Notes: a model not told the origin generated them from the letters alone. A stretch of 64,000 nt of DNA from Photorhabdus caribbeanensis (GCF_018448885.1 NZ_RCWB01000011.1:62001-126000), one strand, 5' to 3'. Numbered from the stretch's first letter, positions 8,357 through 18,872 are shown. Numbers and translations: made by a program.

Positions 8357-9058
8357 CTAATCATTCGATATTACATCAGTGATATGACTACAATTTTCTA
8401 TTTTAATTTCACTTTTTCGGTTAATTTTACTCTTATCAATTAGCAAAATTGATTGTAATGATCGTTTTATAAGAATTTCTTTAAATTGTGCATTATCAAC
8501 ATTCGAATCCCATAAATCGCCATTTGCATCAATGCCGTCACAGGAAAAAATAAATAGATCGATCTCTAAATTTTTTAATTGTGTAATCAGTGAAGAGTTA
8601 ATATAACAAGCATATTTACGATGCAAAACGCCCCCTGAACTGATTAATCGAATATTTTTCCTCTTTGATAATTCATGACAAATACGAATGCTATTGGTAA
8701 AAATAGTAATATTAATATCAGGAAGTTGCTTTGCCAGATACCAACATGTTGAGCTTGCATCAAGTGCGATTATCATTCCTTCGTTTATCCAAGTCACAGC
8801 TCGTTGAGCAATAAGCGATTTACTCGAAAAATGGCTTTTAACCCGTATGTTAAAAGAGTCACCATTATCCTGTGTTTCCCTGTTTAAACTTTTTGCTCTT
8901 CCATGTACACGAAGAAGATGACCATGCTCCTGAAGAAATCGCAGATCTCGGCGTATTGTTTCTTTACTTACTTGCAAAACTACGGAAAGTTCAATAGTCG
9001 TTAACGATTCATGGTGATGAAGAAGATCCATGATTTTTTGATGACGTGCATTTCTCAT
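8357..9058 (-). CDS. fucR: DeoR-family regulator of the L-fucose operon FucR
   Basis: FucR is the transcriptional activator of fucose genes and responds to L-fuculose-1-phosphate. The 233-residue protein has a DeoR N-terminal helix-turn-helix (LTTIELSVVLQVSKETIRRD, about residues 19-38) and a DeoR sensor domain with LDASSTCWYLAKQLPDI and LEIDLFIFSCDGID. These segments are nearly identical to E. coli FucR. It is the last gene of the leftward fuc cluster, 220 bp below fucK. The C-terminus is about ten residues shorter than in E. coli. Confidence 0.9.
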   Translation of the reverse strand: MRNARHQKIMDLLHHHESLTTIELSVVLQVSKETIRRDLRFLQEHGHLLRVHGRAKSLNRETQDNGDSFNIRVKSHFSSKSLIAQRAVTWINEGMIIALDASSTCWYLAKQLPDINITIFTNSIRICHELSKRKNIRLISSGGVLHRKYACYINSSLITQLKNLEIDLFIFSCDGIDANGDLWDSNVDNAQFKEILIKRSLQSILLIDKSKINRKSEIKIENCSHITDVISND

Positions 9059-9278
9059 AAAGGAATCCCTTTTATATTAGGACAGAATAGAATTATTCTG
9101 CTCAATATCAGAATTAGAAAATCACGCCTTCTTTAGCAATATATTTCCACATTTAATCGTTTTCTCTGTGACGATGATAACAAAAGCGTTACCATTTCCT
9201 ACTTTAGTCGGCATGTTTAAAGGAAGCAACGAGAAGAAATAAATAGGAAAATTGTCTTTAACGGAAGATTACCTATTC

Positions 9279-10718
9279 CTATATGAAATTTTTAGCTAAT
9301 GAATGATAAGCCTCCTGGTGTTCACCGGGTGTATACAGTTCATAATGATAAGAAAATTGTTCACGGGCCTTTTCAGACGATTCATAGCAACCCACCCCAA
9401 ACCAGGCAAAGAAAGAAGCGCCTAATACCGTCGTTTCTGCTTCATTAATTACTTTTATTGGCAGATTCAGAATATCTGCTTTTATTTGATTCCAAAGATG
9501 ATTTCGGCTACCTCCTCCGACTAACATCAATTCTTTAGCATGAAATCCGCTTATTTTCTCCAAAATAGATAAGTTTTGTTTTAATTGATATCCCAACGCT
9601 TCTAATGCAGCACGATAAAAATGACGTCGTTCAGTATCTAACGTTATTCCACACCACCCCGCCTCGGAGGTTAATAAACGACAATTCATTCTTAAGTTAT
9701 TAGCGCCGGGAGGAACAGATATAGCTTCATGGATCATTTGAAGATAAGCTTCCGAAGGAGGAATACCTTGCCAGAAAAGCTGTCTGATCCATTCAAGTAT
9801 TCCAGAAGCCAACCATTGTAATCCTGGATTAAAGATCCCTTTTCTTGCGTCCAATTCACATGTAGAGCCAGCATAATGGGGTAAAATATCGGTATTCACA
9901 TGAGGAGTACGTACCATTAGGATTTCCCAAGTGCCGGAAGATAAGACAGGTTGATTCAAACCTGCGCCTGAACCAAATAAGGCAAATTGCGTATCATGTC
10001 CAGAGGAAATAACCGGAACGCAGGAAGGTAAATTCAATTTTTTTGCCGCCTCCGGCGTTAAAGTGCCAATTGGTTCGCCGGCAGAAATGAGTTCAGGAAA
10101 TAAATTCTCTGAAATAGAAATCGCATCTAAAATTTCCCTACTAAACTGCTCATTATGAATATTTAGCAACTGACTGGTCCCGGCCATCGTTCTATCAGTT
10201 GACATCACTCCTGTTAACCGATAATTGATTAAAGAAGAGATAAACAGCCATGCATGGGCTTTATCGTAGAGAGTAGGATGATTTTCCTTTAACCAAATTA
10301 ATTTATAAAGCGTATTAAAATTAAATTGCCCGACACCGGATATCGTTTGTAATTTCTCAGCGGAGAAGTAACGCGCAATATTTTCAACAACAGGGGTTGT
10401 TCGTGGACACTTCCAACTAATTATTGGATAAAGTAGATCACCCTTTGCATCGACCAATGTTCCATCAACACCAAAAGTCGTCACTGTTATTGCGCATACC
10501 TTATAACCTGATAATCGAGGGATAATCACACGACAACAGCCTGCCAACCGTTCTAAAATGGCATCCAGTGACCATATGTGCCAATGAGGATTGGCTTTAT
10601 CAGGCTCACTAATATTCGGTGTCGACTCCTTTGCAATCACATTACCCTGAGAGTCAACCGCAATAGCCCGTACATTGGTGGCTCCACAATCCAAAACTAA
10701 AACGATATCTTGCATCAT
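9279..10718 (-). CDS. fucK: L-fuculokinase FucK
   Basis: FucK phosphorylates L-fuculose to L-fuculose-1-phosphate with ATP, the second step of fucose catabolism. It is an FGGY-family kinase with the N-terminal phosphate motif [37 protein letters not shown] and the C-terminal ATP motif [19 protein letters not shown]. Sequence is close to E. coli FucK throughout. The start was set at the first of two adjacent ATGs (10718), preceded by AGGAAA, rather than an upstream in-frame start at 10760. It lies 51 bp after fucI and is clearly co-transcribed. Confidence 0.93.
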   Translation of the reverse strand: MMQDIVLVLDCGATNVRAIAVDSQGNVIAKESTPNISEPDKANPHWHIWSLDAILERLAGCCRVIIPRLSGYKVCAITVTTFGVDGTLVDAKGDLLYPIISWKCPRTTPVVENIARYFSAEKLQTISGVGQFNFNTLYKLIWLKENHPTLYDKAHAWLFISSLINYRLTGVMSTDRTMAGTSQLLNIHNEQFSREILDAISISENLFPELISAGEPIGTLTPEAAKKLNLPSCVPVISSGHDTQFALFGSGAGLNQPVLSSGTWEILMVRTPHVNTDILPHYAGSTCELDARKGIFNPGLQWLASGILEWIRQLFWQGIPPSEAYLQMIHEAISVPPGANNLRMNCRLLTSEAGWCGITLDTERRHFYRAALEALGYQLKQNLSILEKISGFHAKELMLVGGGSRNHLWNQIKADILNLPIKVINEAETTVLGASFFAWFGVGCYESSEKAREQFSYHYELYTPGEHQEAYHSLAKNFI

Positions 10719-10769
10719 ACGCTTTCCTGTCTGGAATAGAGGCGGCACAATTCGTACCACCAGCAGCCG

Positions 10770-12548
10770 CTATTTCTTATAGAGAGGACCATAGTTTTGG
10801 CAGGCTCGGTAATCTGAACCTTCTATATCCATACCGTGCGCACTCCATGCAGAAGGACGATAAATGGCGTTCTCATCCACGTTATGCATACAAACTGGAA
10901 TCCTGAGCATAGAAGCTAATGTAATGAAATCAGCGCCAACATGACCAATAGAAAGCACACCATGATTAGCACCCCAATTCGCCATAACGGAGTACACACC
11001 TTTAAAGACGCCTCTACCGGTTAAACGCGGAACAAACCAAGTTGTCGGCCAGGTTTCATTGGTCCGTTTATCCAGAATGTCATGAATATCTTTAGGCAAT
11101 TCCGCACTCCAGCCCTCAGCGATTTGCAGGACGGGGCCAAGACCTTTAATGATATTGACACGACTCAGGGTGAAAGGAACGCCGCCTTGGGTTAAGAATT
11201 TGGAAGAGAAGCCACCACCTCTGAAATATTCATGGAGCGCCGGGCGCCATTGCGTCGCAGCCAGACAAGCATCCACTTCCTCTGCGGTAATTTCCCAGTG
11301 AGGCTTCATCGTAGGATGGTCTTGCGCGTCTTTTTGGCAACAGGTCCCATCCAGTGTTGCAGAACCTGAATTAATCAGGTGAATTACCCCATTTTCAGCC
11401 TGTCCCGTGAGTTTTTTGCCTGTAACACGCTCGACAGATTCTGGAGACCAGAAAGTTCGAACATCAGCAAAAATCTGTGCTGTCCCTGTTAGCATATGAC
11501 CAAATAACATCGCAACACCATTTAGACTGTCATTCTCTGTTGCAACCATAAAGGGCTGACGGATGCCGTTCCAGTCAAATGAACTATTTAAAATCGCTTC
11601 CGCAGTATCGCCATTGGGATATTGATCTGTCCAATGACGTTGCCCTTGAAAACCCGCCACAATCGCGTTGTAGCCGAGTGCTTCTTCGCCATACCCTTTT
11701 TCTTTCAGTTTTGGGTTTCCCTGCATCATGTCGCGAATGCAAATAGCCATGAGTAAACTTTCGCGAAGAACTTGACGACGACTTTCTGGTGAACGGTGAT
11801 ATTGTTTAGCATTCAGATCTTCACCATATTGGAAATAGTTATCTGCCCAAGATAAGGCGAGCTCAAGTTCCTCTTCATCATATATTTGCTGATCAATACG
11901 ACGGCGTAATTCTGTCATATCAATAGATTGGACTTTCATACCAAGCCAGGATTCAAAAAAATTATGATCAACAATTGAACCTGCGATGCCCATTGATGTA
12001 CCACCAATAGAGAGATAAGTTTTTCCTTTCATACTGGCAACGGCTAATCCAGCACGGGCAAATCGTAACAACTTTTCTTTGACATCATCAGGAATATGAG
12101 TGTCATCAGCATCTTGAACTTCATGCCCGTATATAGAAAAAGCGGGGATACCTTTTTGCGAGTGGGCGGCTAAAGCTGCTGCAAGGTAGACGGCACCTGG
12201 ACGTTCCGTCCCATTAAACCCCCAAATAGCTTTTGGTCTTGTTGGCTCCATATCTAACGTTTCACTGCCATAACACCAACACGGCGTGACGGTAATTGTC
12301 AGGCCAATATTTAATGCACTGAATTTTTCATCACAAGCCGCAGATTCAGTAAGACCAGCAATACATGTGTCTGCAATAACGCATTCAACAGGGGTGCCAC
12401 AGGCATGGTAAATATGCCCAGTCAATAAATTAGCTGTCGCTTTTGCCATATTCAGGGTTTGCTCTTCGAGCGATTCACGCACTCCCATACGACGGCCATC
12501 AATAACCGGACGAATACCAATCTTGGGTAAATTCATATTCTTTTTCAT
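10770..12548 (-). CDS. fucI: L-fucose isomerase FucI
   Basis: FucI is a Mn-dependent ketol isomerase converting L-fucose to L-fuculose. The 592-residue protein matches E. coli FucI almost end to end. Conserved stretches include [47 protein letters not shown] and the C-terminal [16 protein letters not shown]. It is the second gene of the leftward operon fucP-fucI-fucK-fucR, 38 bp after fucP. Confidence 0.97.
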   Translation of the reverse strand: MKKNMNLPKIGIRPVIDGRRMGVRESLEEQTLNMAKATANLLTGHIYHACGTPVECVIADTCIAGLTESAACDEKFSALNIGLTITVTPCWCYGSETLDMEPTRPKAIWGFNGTERPGAVYLAAALAAHSQKGIPAFSIYGHEVQDADDTHIPDDVKEKLLRFARAGLAVASMKGKTYLSIGGTSMGIAGSIVDHNFFESWLGMKVQSIDMTELRRRIDQQIYDEEELELALSWADNYFQYGEDLNAKQYHRSPESRRQVLRESLLMAICIRDMMQGNPKLKEKGYGEEALGYNAIVAGFQGQRHWTDQYPNGDTAEAILNSSFDWNGIRQPFMVATENDSLNGVAMLFGHMLTGTAQIFADVRTFWSPESVERVTGKKLTGQAENGVIHLINSGSATLDGTCCQKDAQDHPTMKPHWEITAEEVDACLAATQWRPALHEYFRGGGFSSKFLTQGGVPFTLSRVNIIKGLGPVLQIAEGWSAELPKDIHDILDKRTNETWPTTWFVPRLTGRGVFKGVYSVMANWGANHGVLSIGHVGADFITLASMLRIPVCMHNVDENAIYRPSAWSAHGMDIEGSDYRACQNYGPLYKK

Positions 12549-12586
12549 GCTATTTCCTCATACAAATAAAGTTGTTATTTGCTTTC

Positions 12587-13897
12587 TTAATTAAACGGAT
12601 GGCTGGGTAACGTATTCGCTCGGAATTTTGCGAAAATAAAGATCACAGCAAAACAGAAAGCAGGTACAAGTTCAGCCGTTGGAATATGGCCCACAGCATC
12701 ACTGACAAATCCCATAATAGGCGTCACGATGCCACCGCCAACAATCGTCATGACAATGAGTGAAGAGCCATATTTAGTGTCCTGACCTAATCCTTTAATC
12801 CCTAATGAAAAGATAGTTGGATATTGAATAGACATAAACATGCTACAAACGGTCAATGCAATTAAGCCGATGTATCCCCCCACGAACGCGGAAATAATGC
12901 AAAGGATCATGGATATCAAGGCATAACAAGCTAATACTTTTTCCGGCGCAAATCGCTTAACTAACCAAGTACCCGTCGATCGACCAATAAAGAAAAACAC
13001 CATTGTTGCTGTCAGATAATTGGCGGCATATCCCGGAGTCATACTCGGAATTTCTTCAACAGCATAACGAATCAGGTAACTCCAGCAAGCTGTCTGCGCC
13101 CCGACATAGCAAAATTGCGCTAACACTGCCCAGCGCCAATGCTTGATTTTAATCAGGCGGCCTAAAGACTCAAAGAATGAGCTGCTATTATCATGCTCAT
13201 CACTTTGTATCACTGGAAATTTGGTAAACAAAATCAAGCATGCAATCACTAAAACAGCAGCAGCGATAATCATATAAGGGGACTGTACTGCTAAAATGAG
13301 GCTGTGATTATAGGTATCAATCTGTTCAACAGTCATTTTATTAAGTGTTTCTTGGGGTAAATGAGGGACATTAGATAAAATTAAACTTTGGCCAAAAATA
13401 ACCGCGACAATTGCCCCAAACGAATTAAATGTTTGTGCCAGATTAATGCGAAAATGCCCTGTTTTTTCAGGCCCTAATACCGTGACAAAAGGGTTAGCTG
13501 CTGTTTCCAAGCACCCTAACCCAGCAGCTATAATAAACAGCCCCACCAAGAATAGTGTATAACTCATCACTGCTGCGGCAGGCCAAAAAAGAGCCGCGCC
13601 AATAGCATAAAATAATAACCCAGTAATTATCCCTGCTTTATAATTTAACTTATTCATTAATATCCCGGCAGGAATAGGAATAATAAAATAACCAAAATAA
13701 AATGCTGACTGGATTAATCCCGCCTGGAAATTTGTCAAGACAAAAGCTTTTTGAAATTGAGGCAGCAATATATCATTTAAGTTATTCGCCACCGCCCATA
13801 AAAAAAACAGAGAACATAAAAGAGTAAAAGGGATTAAATAACCTCTATTTTTTTCATTATTCCGCGTTATATTTGATTGCATCGATACATTATCCAT
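12587..13897 (-). CDS. fucP: L-fucose:proton symporter FucP
   Basis: FucP is a major facilitator superfamily transporter importing L-fucose with protons. The 436-residue protein has twelve predicted membrane spans and FucP-type motifs: LCSLFFLWAVANNLNDILLP at the first helix, LGCLETAANPFVTVLGP, and a C-terminal half with the QYPTIFSLGIKGLGQDTKYG segment. It is first in the operon, transcribed leftward from the shared control region with fucA. The host may meet fucose on insect or gut glycans; that is inference. Confidence 0.95.
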   Translation of the reverse strand: MDNVSMQSNITRNNEKNRGYLIPFTLLCSLFFLWAVANNLNDILLPQFQKAFVLTNFQAGLIQSAFYFGYFIIPIPAGILMNKLNYKAGIITGLLFYAIGAALFWPAAAVMSYTLFLVGLFIIAAGLGCLETAANPFVTVLGPEKTGHFRINLAQTFNSFGAIVAVIFGQSLILSNVPHLPQETLNKMTVEQIDTYNHSLILAVQSPYMIIAAAVLVIACLILFTKFPVIQSDEHDNSSSFFESLGRLIKIKHWRWAVLAQFCYVGAQTACWSYLIRYAVEEIPSMTPGYAANYLTATMVFFFIGRSTGTWLVKRFAPEKVLACYALISMILCIISAFVGGYIGLIALTVCSMFMSIQYPTIFSLGIKGLGQDTKYGSSLIVMTIVGGGIVTPIMGFVSDAVGHIPTAELVPAFCFAVIFIFAKFRANTLPSHPFN

Positions 13898-13974
13898 AGC
13901 ACCCTCATCTATCGCAGTTGATACTGTAAGTCTTCCATAATCAGTCGTATTTTTAGCTATTTATAAGATAAGAA

Positions 13975-13990
13975 AATGATCCCAATCACA
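13975..13990. promoter_or_regulatory. CRP-like half-conserved site upstream of fucP
   Basis: AATGA-TCCCAA-TCACA has the CRP spacing of 6 and a perfect right half; the left half is degenerate. It lies 78 bp upstream of the fucP start, in the 467-bp divergent fucP/fucA control region. Catabolite control of fuc genes is established in E. coli; this particular site is inferred. Confidence 0.45.
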
Positions 13991-14013
13991 CTTATTTATT
14001 CATACCGCTAAAT

Positions 14014-14029
14014 TGTGAACCTAATCACT
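14014..14029. promoter_or_regulatory. CRP-like site in the fucP/fucA control region
   Basis: TGTGA-ACCTAA-TCACT differs from the CRP consensus TGTGA-N6-TCACA by one base in the right half. It lies about 117 bp upstream of fucP and 336 bp upstream of fucA. The rest of 13898-14364 is AT-rich and shows no gene. Confidence 0.65.
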
Positions 14030-14364
14030 GAAATAAATCCATTACACATGCCCGTTTATATTTTTTTTATTTAATTCGGTCATAAAGATGACCGAATAAT
14101 CTTTTTTATGCAAAAACGGTCAATAAAACCAATAAATGACCGTTTGAGTTATAAATGAAAAATACGGAATAAAAAAAACAAATACAGGTATCTGTAAAAT
14201 CCAAAAAGTGGCAAAAACATTTGAGCTTAATCACAAAAATTAACTTTAATATTTATTTAAAAACAACAAAGCACTAAAACAAAAAATAAACGACAGACTT
14301 AATTTATTTATTTTTCATTGACTGGCATAAAAGCATATTTCGAATTTAAACAAGGTAAATAATC

Positions 14365-15015
14365 ATGAAAAGAAATACATTATCCCGTGAAATTATAAAC
14401 ACATGCTTAGAAATGACCCGACTAGGATTAAATCAAGGTACTGCGGGTAATGTCAGTGTCCGTTATAATAATGGCATGTTAATTACGCCGACAGGAATCC
14501 CTTATGAACAATTGACTGAAACACATATTGTTTACGTAGATGAAAATGGTCAACCTGAGGATAATAAGATCCCCTCAAGTGAATGGCGTTTTCATCAAGC
14601 GGTCTATCATGCCAGACCCGATGCCAATGCTGTTGTCCATAATCATGCAATTCATTGCACAGCGGTTTCTATTTTAAATAAGCCAATCCCGGCCATCCAT
14701 TACATGATTGCCGCAGCGGGAGGAGATTCAATTCCCTGTGTGCCTTACGCAACATTTGGCACCAAACAACTCTCTGACTATGTATTTAACGGTTTTAAAA
14801 ACAGGAAAGCTATTCTATTACAACATCATGGGATGATTGTTTGCGAGGTTAATCTGCAAAAAGCACTGTGGCTCGCACATGAAGTTGAAGTGCTCGCTCA
14901 TCTATATTTACAGACCCTGGCGATCCAAAATCCAGTTCCTATTCTAAGCCAGGAGGAAATAGCAATTGTGCTTGAGAAATTTAAGACATATGGCTTAAAA
15001 ATTGAAAAAAATTGA
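14365..15015 (+). CDS. fucA: L-fuculose-1-phosphate aldolase FucA
   Basis: FucA is a zinc-dependent class II aldolase that splits L-fuculose-1-phosphate into dihydroxyacetone phosphate and L-lactaldehyde. The 216-residue protein has GTAGNVSVRYNNGMLITPTG near the N-terminus, a zinc-ligand cluster in AVVHNHAIHCTA and a second in LLQHHGMIVCE, with the acidic residue EW in SSEWRFH. It is transcribed divergently from fucPIK, as in E. coli. The fucO lactaldehyde reductase normally beside it is absent. Confidence 0.95.
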   Translation: MKRNTLSREIINTCLEMTRLGLNQGTAGNVSVRYNNGMLITPTGIPYEQLTETHIVYVDENGQPEDNKIPSSEWRFHQAVYHARPDANAVVHNHAIHCTAVSILNKPIPAIHYMIAAAGGDSIPCVPYATFGTKQLSDYVFNGFKNRKAILLQHHGMIVCEVNLQKALWLAHEVEVLAHLYLQTLAIQNPVPILSQEEIAIVLEKFKTYGLKIEKN

Positions 15016-15336
15016 AAAAATAGAACCATTTTGTCAGGTGGTCGTTATGGCGCTAGCTTCCCTAAACGCAGCCAGTCCCAATGGAAAAAGGGCCTGTTCA
15101 GTACAGAGATCCGGGCATAGATCAAAAAAACACACATTTCCTACGACAAAATTGGCATAACAACTTTATTTATCCATAACCAGCCATTAATTTTTATAGA
15201 TGGTGTTAGTCTGTTAAGTAATTTAAGTACTTTTTCATCCGAAGATAGCTTACCGATCTGTCACACTTTGCTCCCTGTTCGTTAGGAAAATTGATGCGAC
15301 AAACAGATATTGAGTTTCCACAAAAGGAATATTCTT

Positions 15337-16437
15337 ATGTTGAAAATTATCCAATCCCCCTCCAAATACATTCAGGGACCTGACGCCCTGCTCCATATTG
15401 GTAAATACACAAAAACTATCGCCGACCACGTTCTGGTTATCATCGGTAACTCCGCGATGAAATCGGTGGGAGATACCATCCATAACAGCCTGGAACAGTA
15501 TGACATTACTCGCCATTTTGAAGTGTTTGGCGGTGAATGTAGCCGGAGTGAAATTAAACGCCTGTCTGACATTCTTAAAAAACATGAATGCCAAGCCGTT
15601 ATTGGTATCGGTGGCGGCAAAGTACAAGATACCGCAAAAGCGGTCGCTTACGAATCCAGATTGCCTGTTCTGATTGCCCCCACCATCGCTTCCACTAATG
15701 CCCCGACCAGCGCTCTCTCTGTTATTTATAGCGATGATGGCAAATTCGAAGACTATCTGTTTCTCCCCACAAACCCAGATATTGTCTTAATCGATACCAG
15801 CATTATCGCTAAAGCCCCAACCCGTTTTCTGATTGCCGGAATTGGCGACGCGTTGGCAGCTTACTTCGAAGCCCGCGTATGTGGGGACGGCCATAAACCT
15901 CGAATGACAGATGGCGGTATATCCCGCACCGCAATAGCCCTTGCTCATCTCTGTTACGAAACTCTGTTAGAAGAGGGTTATAAAGCAAAACTGGCTGTCG
16001 AAGCAGGCGTCAGTACACCTGCGGTGGAAAATGTCATCGAAGCTATTACCTACTTAAGCGGCCTGGGCTTTGAAAATACAGGGGTAGCCGCCGCTCATTC
16101 CGTACACAATGGTTTTACCGTATTAGAAGAATGCCACCACATGTACCACGGTGAAAAAGTCGCCTTTGGGATATTAGTTCAACTAATACTGGAAAATAGC
16201 CCAAATGAAGAATTAGACACTTTCCTTGATTTCTGTGTACAAATGGGACTACCGGTTACTCTGGATCAACTTGGCGTGAAAGATGGTGAAAAACTGAAAG
16301 AAAAAGTGATGGCAGTAGCGAAAGCGAGTTGTGTCGAGGAGGAAACCATTCACAACATGCCTTTTGAAGTGACGCCGGAAAAAGTGTACGCCGCTATTAT
16401 GGCTGCTGACCGGATGGGACGCGACTGGCTGTATTAA
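15337..16437 (+). CDS. gldA: Glycerol dehydrogenase GldA
   Basis: GldA is an NAD-dependent, zinc-containing alcohol dehydrogenase of the iron-ADH fold that oxidises glycerol to dihydroxyacetone and can reduce related carbonyls. It has the NAD loop IGIGGGKVQDTAKAVAY, the conserved APTIASTNAPTSALSVIY and metal-binding histidines in AAHSVHNGF and CHHMYHGEKVAFG. Start ATG 15337 is preceded by AAAGGAAT and gives the family N-terminus (KIIQSPSKYIQGPD); an in-frame TTG at 15310 is less likely. It follows fucA by 321 bp and may have its own promoter. It could assist lactaldehyde reduction here, which is an inference. Confidence 0.92.
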   Translation: MLKIIQSPSKYIQGPDALLHIGKYTKTIADHVLVIIGNSAMKSVGDTIHNSLEQYDITRHFEVFGGECSRSEIKRLSDILKKHECQAVIGIGGGKVQDTAKAVAYESRLPVLIAPTIASTNAPTSALSVIYSDDGKFEDYLFLPTNPDIVLIDTSIIAKAPTRFLIAGIGDALAAYFEARVCGDGHKPRMTDGGISRTAIALAHLCYETLLEEGYKAKLAVEAGVSTPAVENVIEAITYLSGLGFENTGVAAAHSVHNGFTVLEECHHMYHGEKVAFGILVQLILENSPNEELDTFLDFCVQMGLPVTLDQLGVKDGEKLKEKVMAVAKASCVEEETIHNMPFEVTPEKVYAAIMAADRMGRDWLY

Positions 16438-16446
16438 GTTTGACAA

Positions 16447-16467
16447 GAGCGGGCAAATTGTCCGCTC
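16447..16467 (+). terminator. Hairpin after gldA
   Basis: GAGCGG (16447-16452) pairs with CCGCTC (16462-16467) ten bases after the gldA stop. The following AATTTGTTG is only mildly T-rich, so this is a candidate terminator. Confidence 0.5.
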
Positions 16468-16635
16468 AATTTGTTGACAAGGCACTGATTTTTTATTTAA
16501 TCATTTGTTTTAATGAAGTCTCATTCATCAAACAGAGCCTGCCGCCATATTTAAGAACCCCGCCTCCCCAAATTTTTATTCCTGAAAAGATCTCATCACT
16601 TAAGTACTAACAGATTAACTCAAAATATAAATTCA

Positions 16636-17217
16636 CTATTCTGATTTTTTCAACTTAATAACATCACTCCAATTATTAATAAGAAATGTGCATTCATGAC
16701 ATCCAATTTGGCTTCCTTTATTAAAATACTCTTTGGCCTTATTAAAATCTTGATTTACACCAATCCCATTTAAATAATTGGTTCCGATGGTGCGATAGCC
16801 TTCAAAATATCCACTTTCTCCAGCTAATTCGAAAAGTGCTCTCGCATCTGAGTATCTATTTTCATCCTCTAAAATAAATCCCAAATTAACCATAGATCTT
16901 AACTTATATTTATCATTTCTTGATATAGATAACTTATATCTTTTACTGGCTTCTTGACGATAACCTTCTGTTTGTTGTATTACAGCGAGCATCCAGTTTG
17001 CATCTATATTACCACTATTTGCTTTCTCTATTAACGCATGATATTCATCTTCATTTTTAGGCATTGGAATAGAGAATTCTGATAAAAAATCATCTGAATG
17101 ATTGAAGACAATCGATGGGATATCTTGTATGTTCATATCTGAACTCTGAACAATAAAAGAAAAAAAGAATAGTGAGTAGAGAAAATATTTCTTATTTTTT
17201 ACAAAAAAATTACTCAT
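16636..17217 (-). CDS. Exported Sel1/TPR-repeat protein, likely partner or immunity protein
   Basis: This 193-residue protein starts with a basic-hydrophobic segment (KKYFLYSLFFFSFIV) that looks like a signal peptide or membrane anchor. Sel1/TPR-type helices follow: SMVNLGFILEDENRYSDARA, YRTIGTNYLNGIGVNQDFNK and AKEYFNKGSQIG. Such repeats mediate protein contacts. Its start overlaps the stop of the upstream gene by 4 bases, so the two are translationally coupled. Pairing a short Sel1 protein with a putative papain-like effector resembles effector-immunity pairs; this role is inferred. No close named family was recognised. Confidence 0.7.
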   Translation of the reverse strand: MSNFFVKNKKYFLYSLFFFSFIVQSSDMNIQDIPSIVFNHSDDFLSEFSIPMPKNEDEYHALIEKANSGNIDANWMLAVIQQTEGYRQEASKRYKLSISRNDKYKLRSMVNLGFILEDENRYSDARALFELAGESGYFEGYRTIGTNYLNGIGVNQDFNKAKEYFNKGSQIGCHECTFLINNWSDVIKLKKSE

Positions 17218-18371
17218 AATATAATCTCGCTAAAAGTATTATTTATCCCTATTATGTCAATATTTGAATTTAGTGACGCCATCTGTATGTTTTTATCCAC
17301 AGCAAAAAACACATCCACTATCTTAGTCGTATCCCCATTATTCCAGAGTACTGAGCTTTCAAGCCCATGAATATTACCATTTATATCCTTGAATCCATTT
17401 TCTTTATAGGTAAGATTTATAGCAGAGATTCCTGATTCACTTAATTTATACAACTCTCCATTATCAGTTATACCATCTTTATTGGCATCAATCCATAACT
17501 CTAATGAATTCCATAGACTATCATTTTGATTAAAAATACCATCAAAATTATCGTCAAGATCTGCTAATGCAGCAAACCCATTTGCTGATTTGATTCCATT
17601 TTTTAATATAGAATTATTCCCAAACAACTCATTTCCGTTATTTATTTTTCCATCTCCATTTTTATCCCATACCAGAAATGCATTATTGGCTTCTATCCAT
17701 CCTGAACTTTCAACAATACCATCATTATCATGATCAAAATATATAGAACCATTTTCCGCTATGGTAATAATACCATCGCCAGTTAAATCAATAATAAGTG
17801 GTGTCTCTGTACTTTTCTGATCTTCAACAATTTCTTCAAGATTATCTAATACGGCATTTGGACTCATTCCTCGTAATTCCTGAATGAAATCTATACCATG
17901 TTTATCATTATCATAATGTGAAACTCGAAGAATTGAGTTTACAAAATCTATACAGTTATTAGTAAGGAGGTTATAATTCGGCTTAAAATCATAGAAATTT
18001 CCATTTTTTAAATCAGAAATGTAATTTCTCATATTATGAACAACACTTTCTGAATATATTGGATATGTAACACTGGAAATTTTTGATTTATCGTATGCGA
18101 TTGAATCTCTAAAAGTTATGTTCTCAACTCCTCCTACTTGCTTATTATCACCCAAGCCCCATCCGATTGATTCACCCTGAAATTCAACCCATACATGTCC
18201 AAAAGTAGATTTGCTAACGTCTCCTGCCGAATTAGTATATTTAGTACCTGAAGGCGCTATTTTTACTGTTATTGTTTCTACATGCATTCCTTTAAAATTT
18301 TCGTTAAAAACTTTATCAACTAACCCATAGTCTTTACTTGGCATAGTTATTTTCTTATTGAAAACTTCCAT
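17214..18371 (-). CDS. Permuted papain-like (NlpC/P60-LRAT type) protein with Ca-binding EF-hand-like repeats
   Basis: The 385-residue protein has two parts. Residues about 25-160 hold FGHVWVEF with H59 and NNCIDFV with C140: a His-before-Cys order seen in permuted NlpC/P60 (LRAT/YiiX-like) hydrolase folds. Residues about 190-345 are rich in acidic calcium-type loops (DLTGDGIITI, DHDNDGIVES, DKNGDGKINN, DANKDGITDN), the region found next to RTX proteins. There is no signal peptide. Overall it looks like a small secreted amidase, acyltransferase or protease effector, with the Sel1 gene immediately downstream as partner. Substrate and secretion route are unknown. Confidence 0.65.
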   Translation of the reverse strand: MEVFNKKITMPSKDYGLVDKVFNENFKGMHVETITVKIAPSGTKYTNSAGDVSKSTFGHVWVEFQGESIGWGLGDNKQVGGVENITFRDSIAYDKSKISSVTYPIYSESVVHNMRNYISDLKNGNFYDFKPNYNLLTNNCIDFVNSILRVSHYDNDKHGIDFIQELRGMSPNAVLDNLEEIVEDQKSTETPLIIDLTGDGIITIAENGSIYFDHDNDGIVESSGWIEANNAFLVWDKNGDGKINNGNELFGNNSILKNGIKSANGFAALADLDDNFDGIFNQNDSLWNSLELWIDANKDGITDNGELYKLSESGISAINLTYKENGFKDINGNIHGLESSVLWNNGDTTKIVDVFFAVDKNIQMASLNSNIDIIGINNTFSEIIL

Positions 18372-18759
18372 GATTATCTTTGATAAATTAAAGAAAATAC
18401 AATTTACTACAAATGGAAATAATTATCAATATCACTACCGAAATTTTATAAGTTTATATAAAAAATCAAATTAATAATTTACTAATATTTTATCTTTATT
18501 ATTATATTCTTCGACAAGAAATTAAAACTGTTAGCATTTTACTTCCGTTACTATTTTGGCTCCTACTGTTGCCTTGAGTATAGCCACAGCGATCACAATG
18601 AATTTTTCTGTAATTATTGATACGACAAAGGTCATAAGAAAATGAAAAAGAACAATTTTGGTTGATACAATGAGTATCCACTGAAAAGCAAATAATTTCT
18701 GTTAATACTGCTTGCTGTGAAGTGAAAATCAATCAACCACGTTGTTAAGCAACCGAGAA
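18372..18759. other. AT-rich spacer with no convincing gene
   Basis: This 388-bp spacer upstream of the papain-like gene is AT-rich. A short leftward open frame at 18502-18732 contains scattered cysteines but no recognisable family and no good ribosome-binding site, so it is not called. The promoter of the leftward cassette must lie here. Confidence 0.4.
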
Positions 18760-18785
18760 AACGCACTGTTCAAAATCAGTGCGTT
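18760..18785. terminator. Perfect 9-bp inverted repeat
   Basis: AACGCACTG (18760-18768) pairs with CAGTGCGTT (18777-18785) across an 8-base loop. It lies 21 bp past the stop of the DUF29 gene tail (in its reading direction), and is a likely terminator of that broken gene. Confidence 0.5.
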
Positions 18786-18805
18786 AGGAAACAAATTTAT
18801 CGAGT

Positions 18806-18872
18806 CTATTCAGGCCAGAAATTCTCATCCATTATTTGCTCAAACGTCCAAGGACAAGTTTCAGGAAATACA
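18806..18872 (-). pseudogene. C-terminal tail of a DUF29 family protein
   Basis: On the minus strand the frame reads VFPETCPWTFEQIMDENFWP-E and a TAG stop (18806-18808). This is the characteristic C-terminus of DUF29 proteins. Only about 21 codons survive, directly abutting the right end of the tnpB element; no matching 5' part was found on the other side of the element. It is therefore a truncated relic. Confidence 0.65.

Noticed and set aside
18502..18732. Leftward 76-codon frame with several cysteines
   Set aside because: No recognisable family, no ribosome-binding site, AT-rich spacer; an alternative frame is equally plausible.
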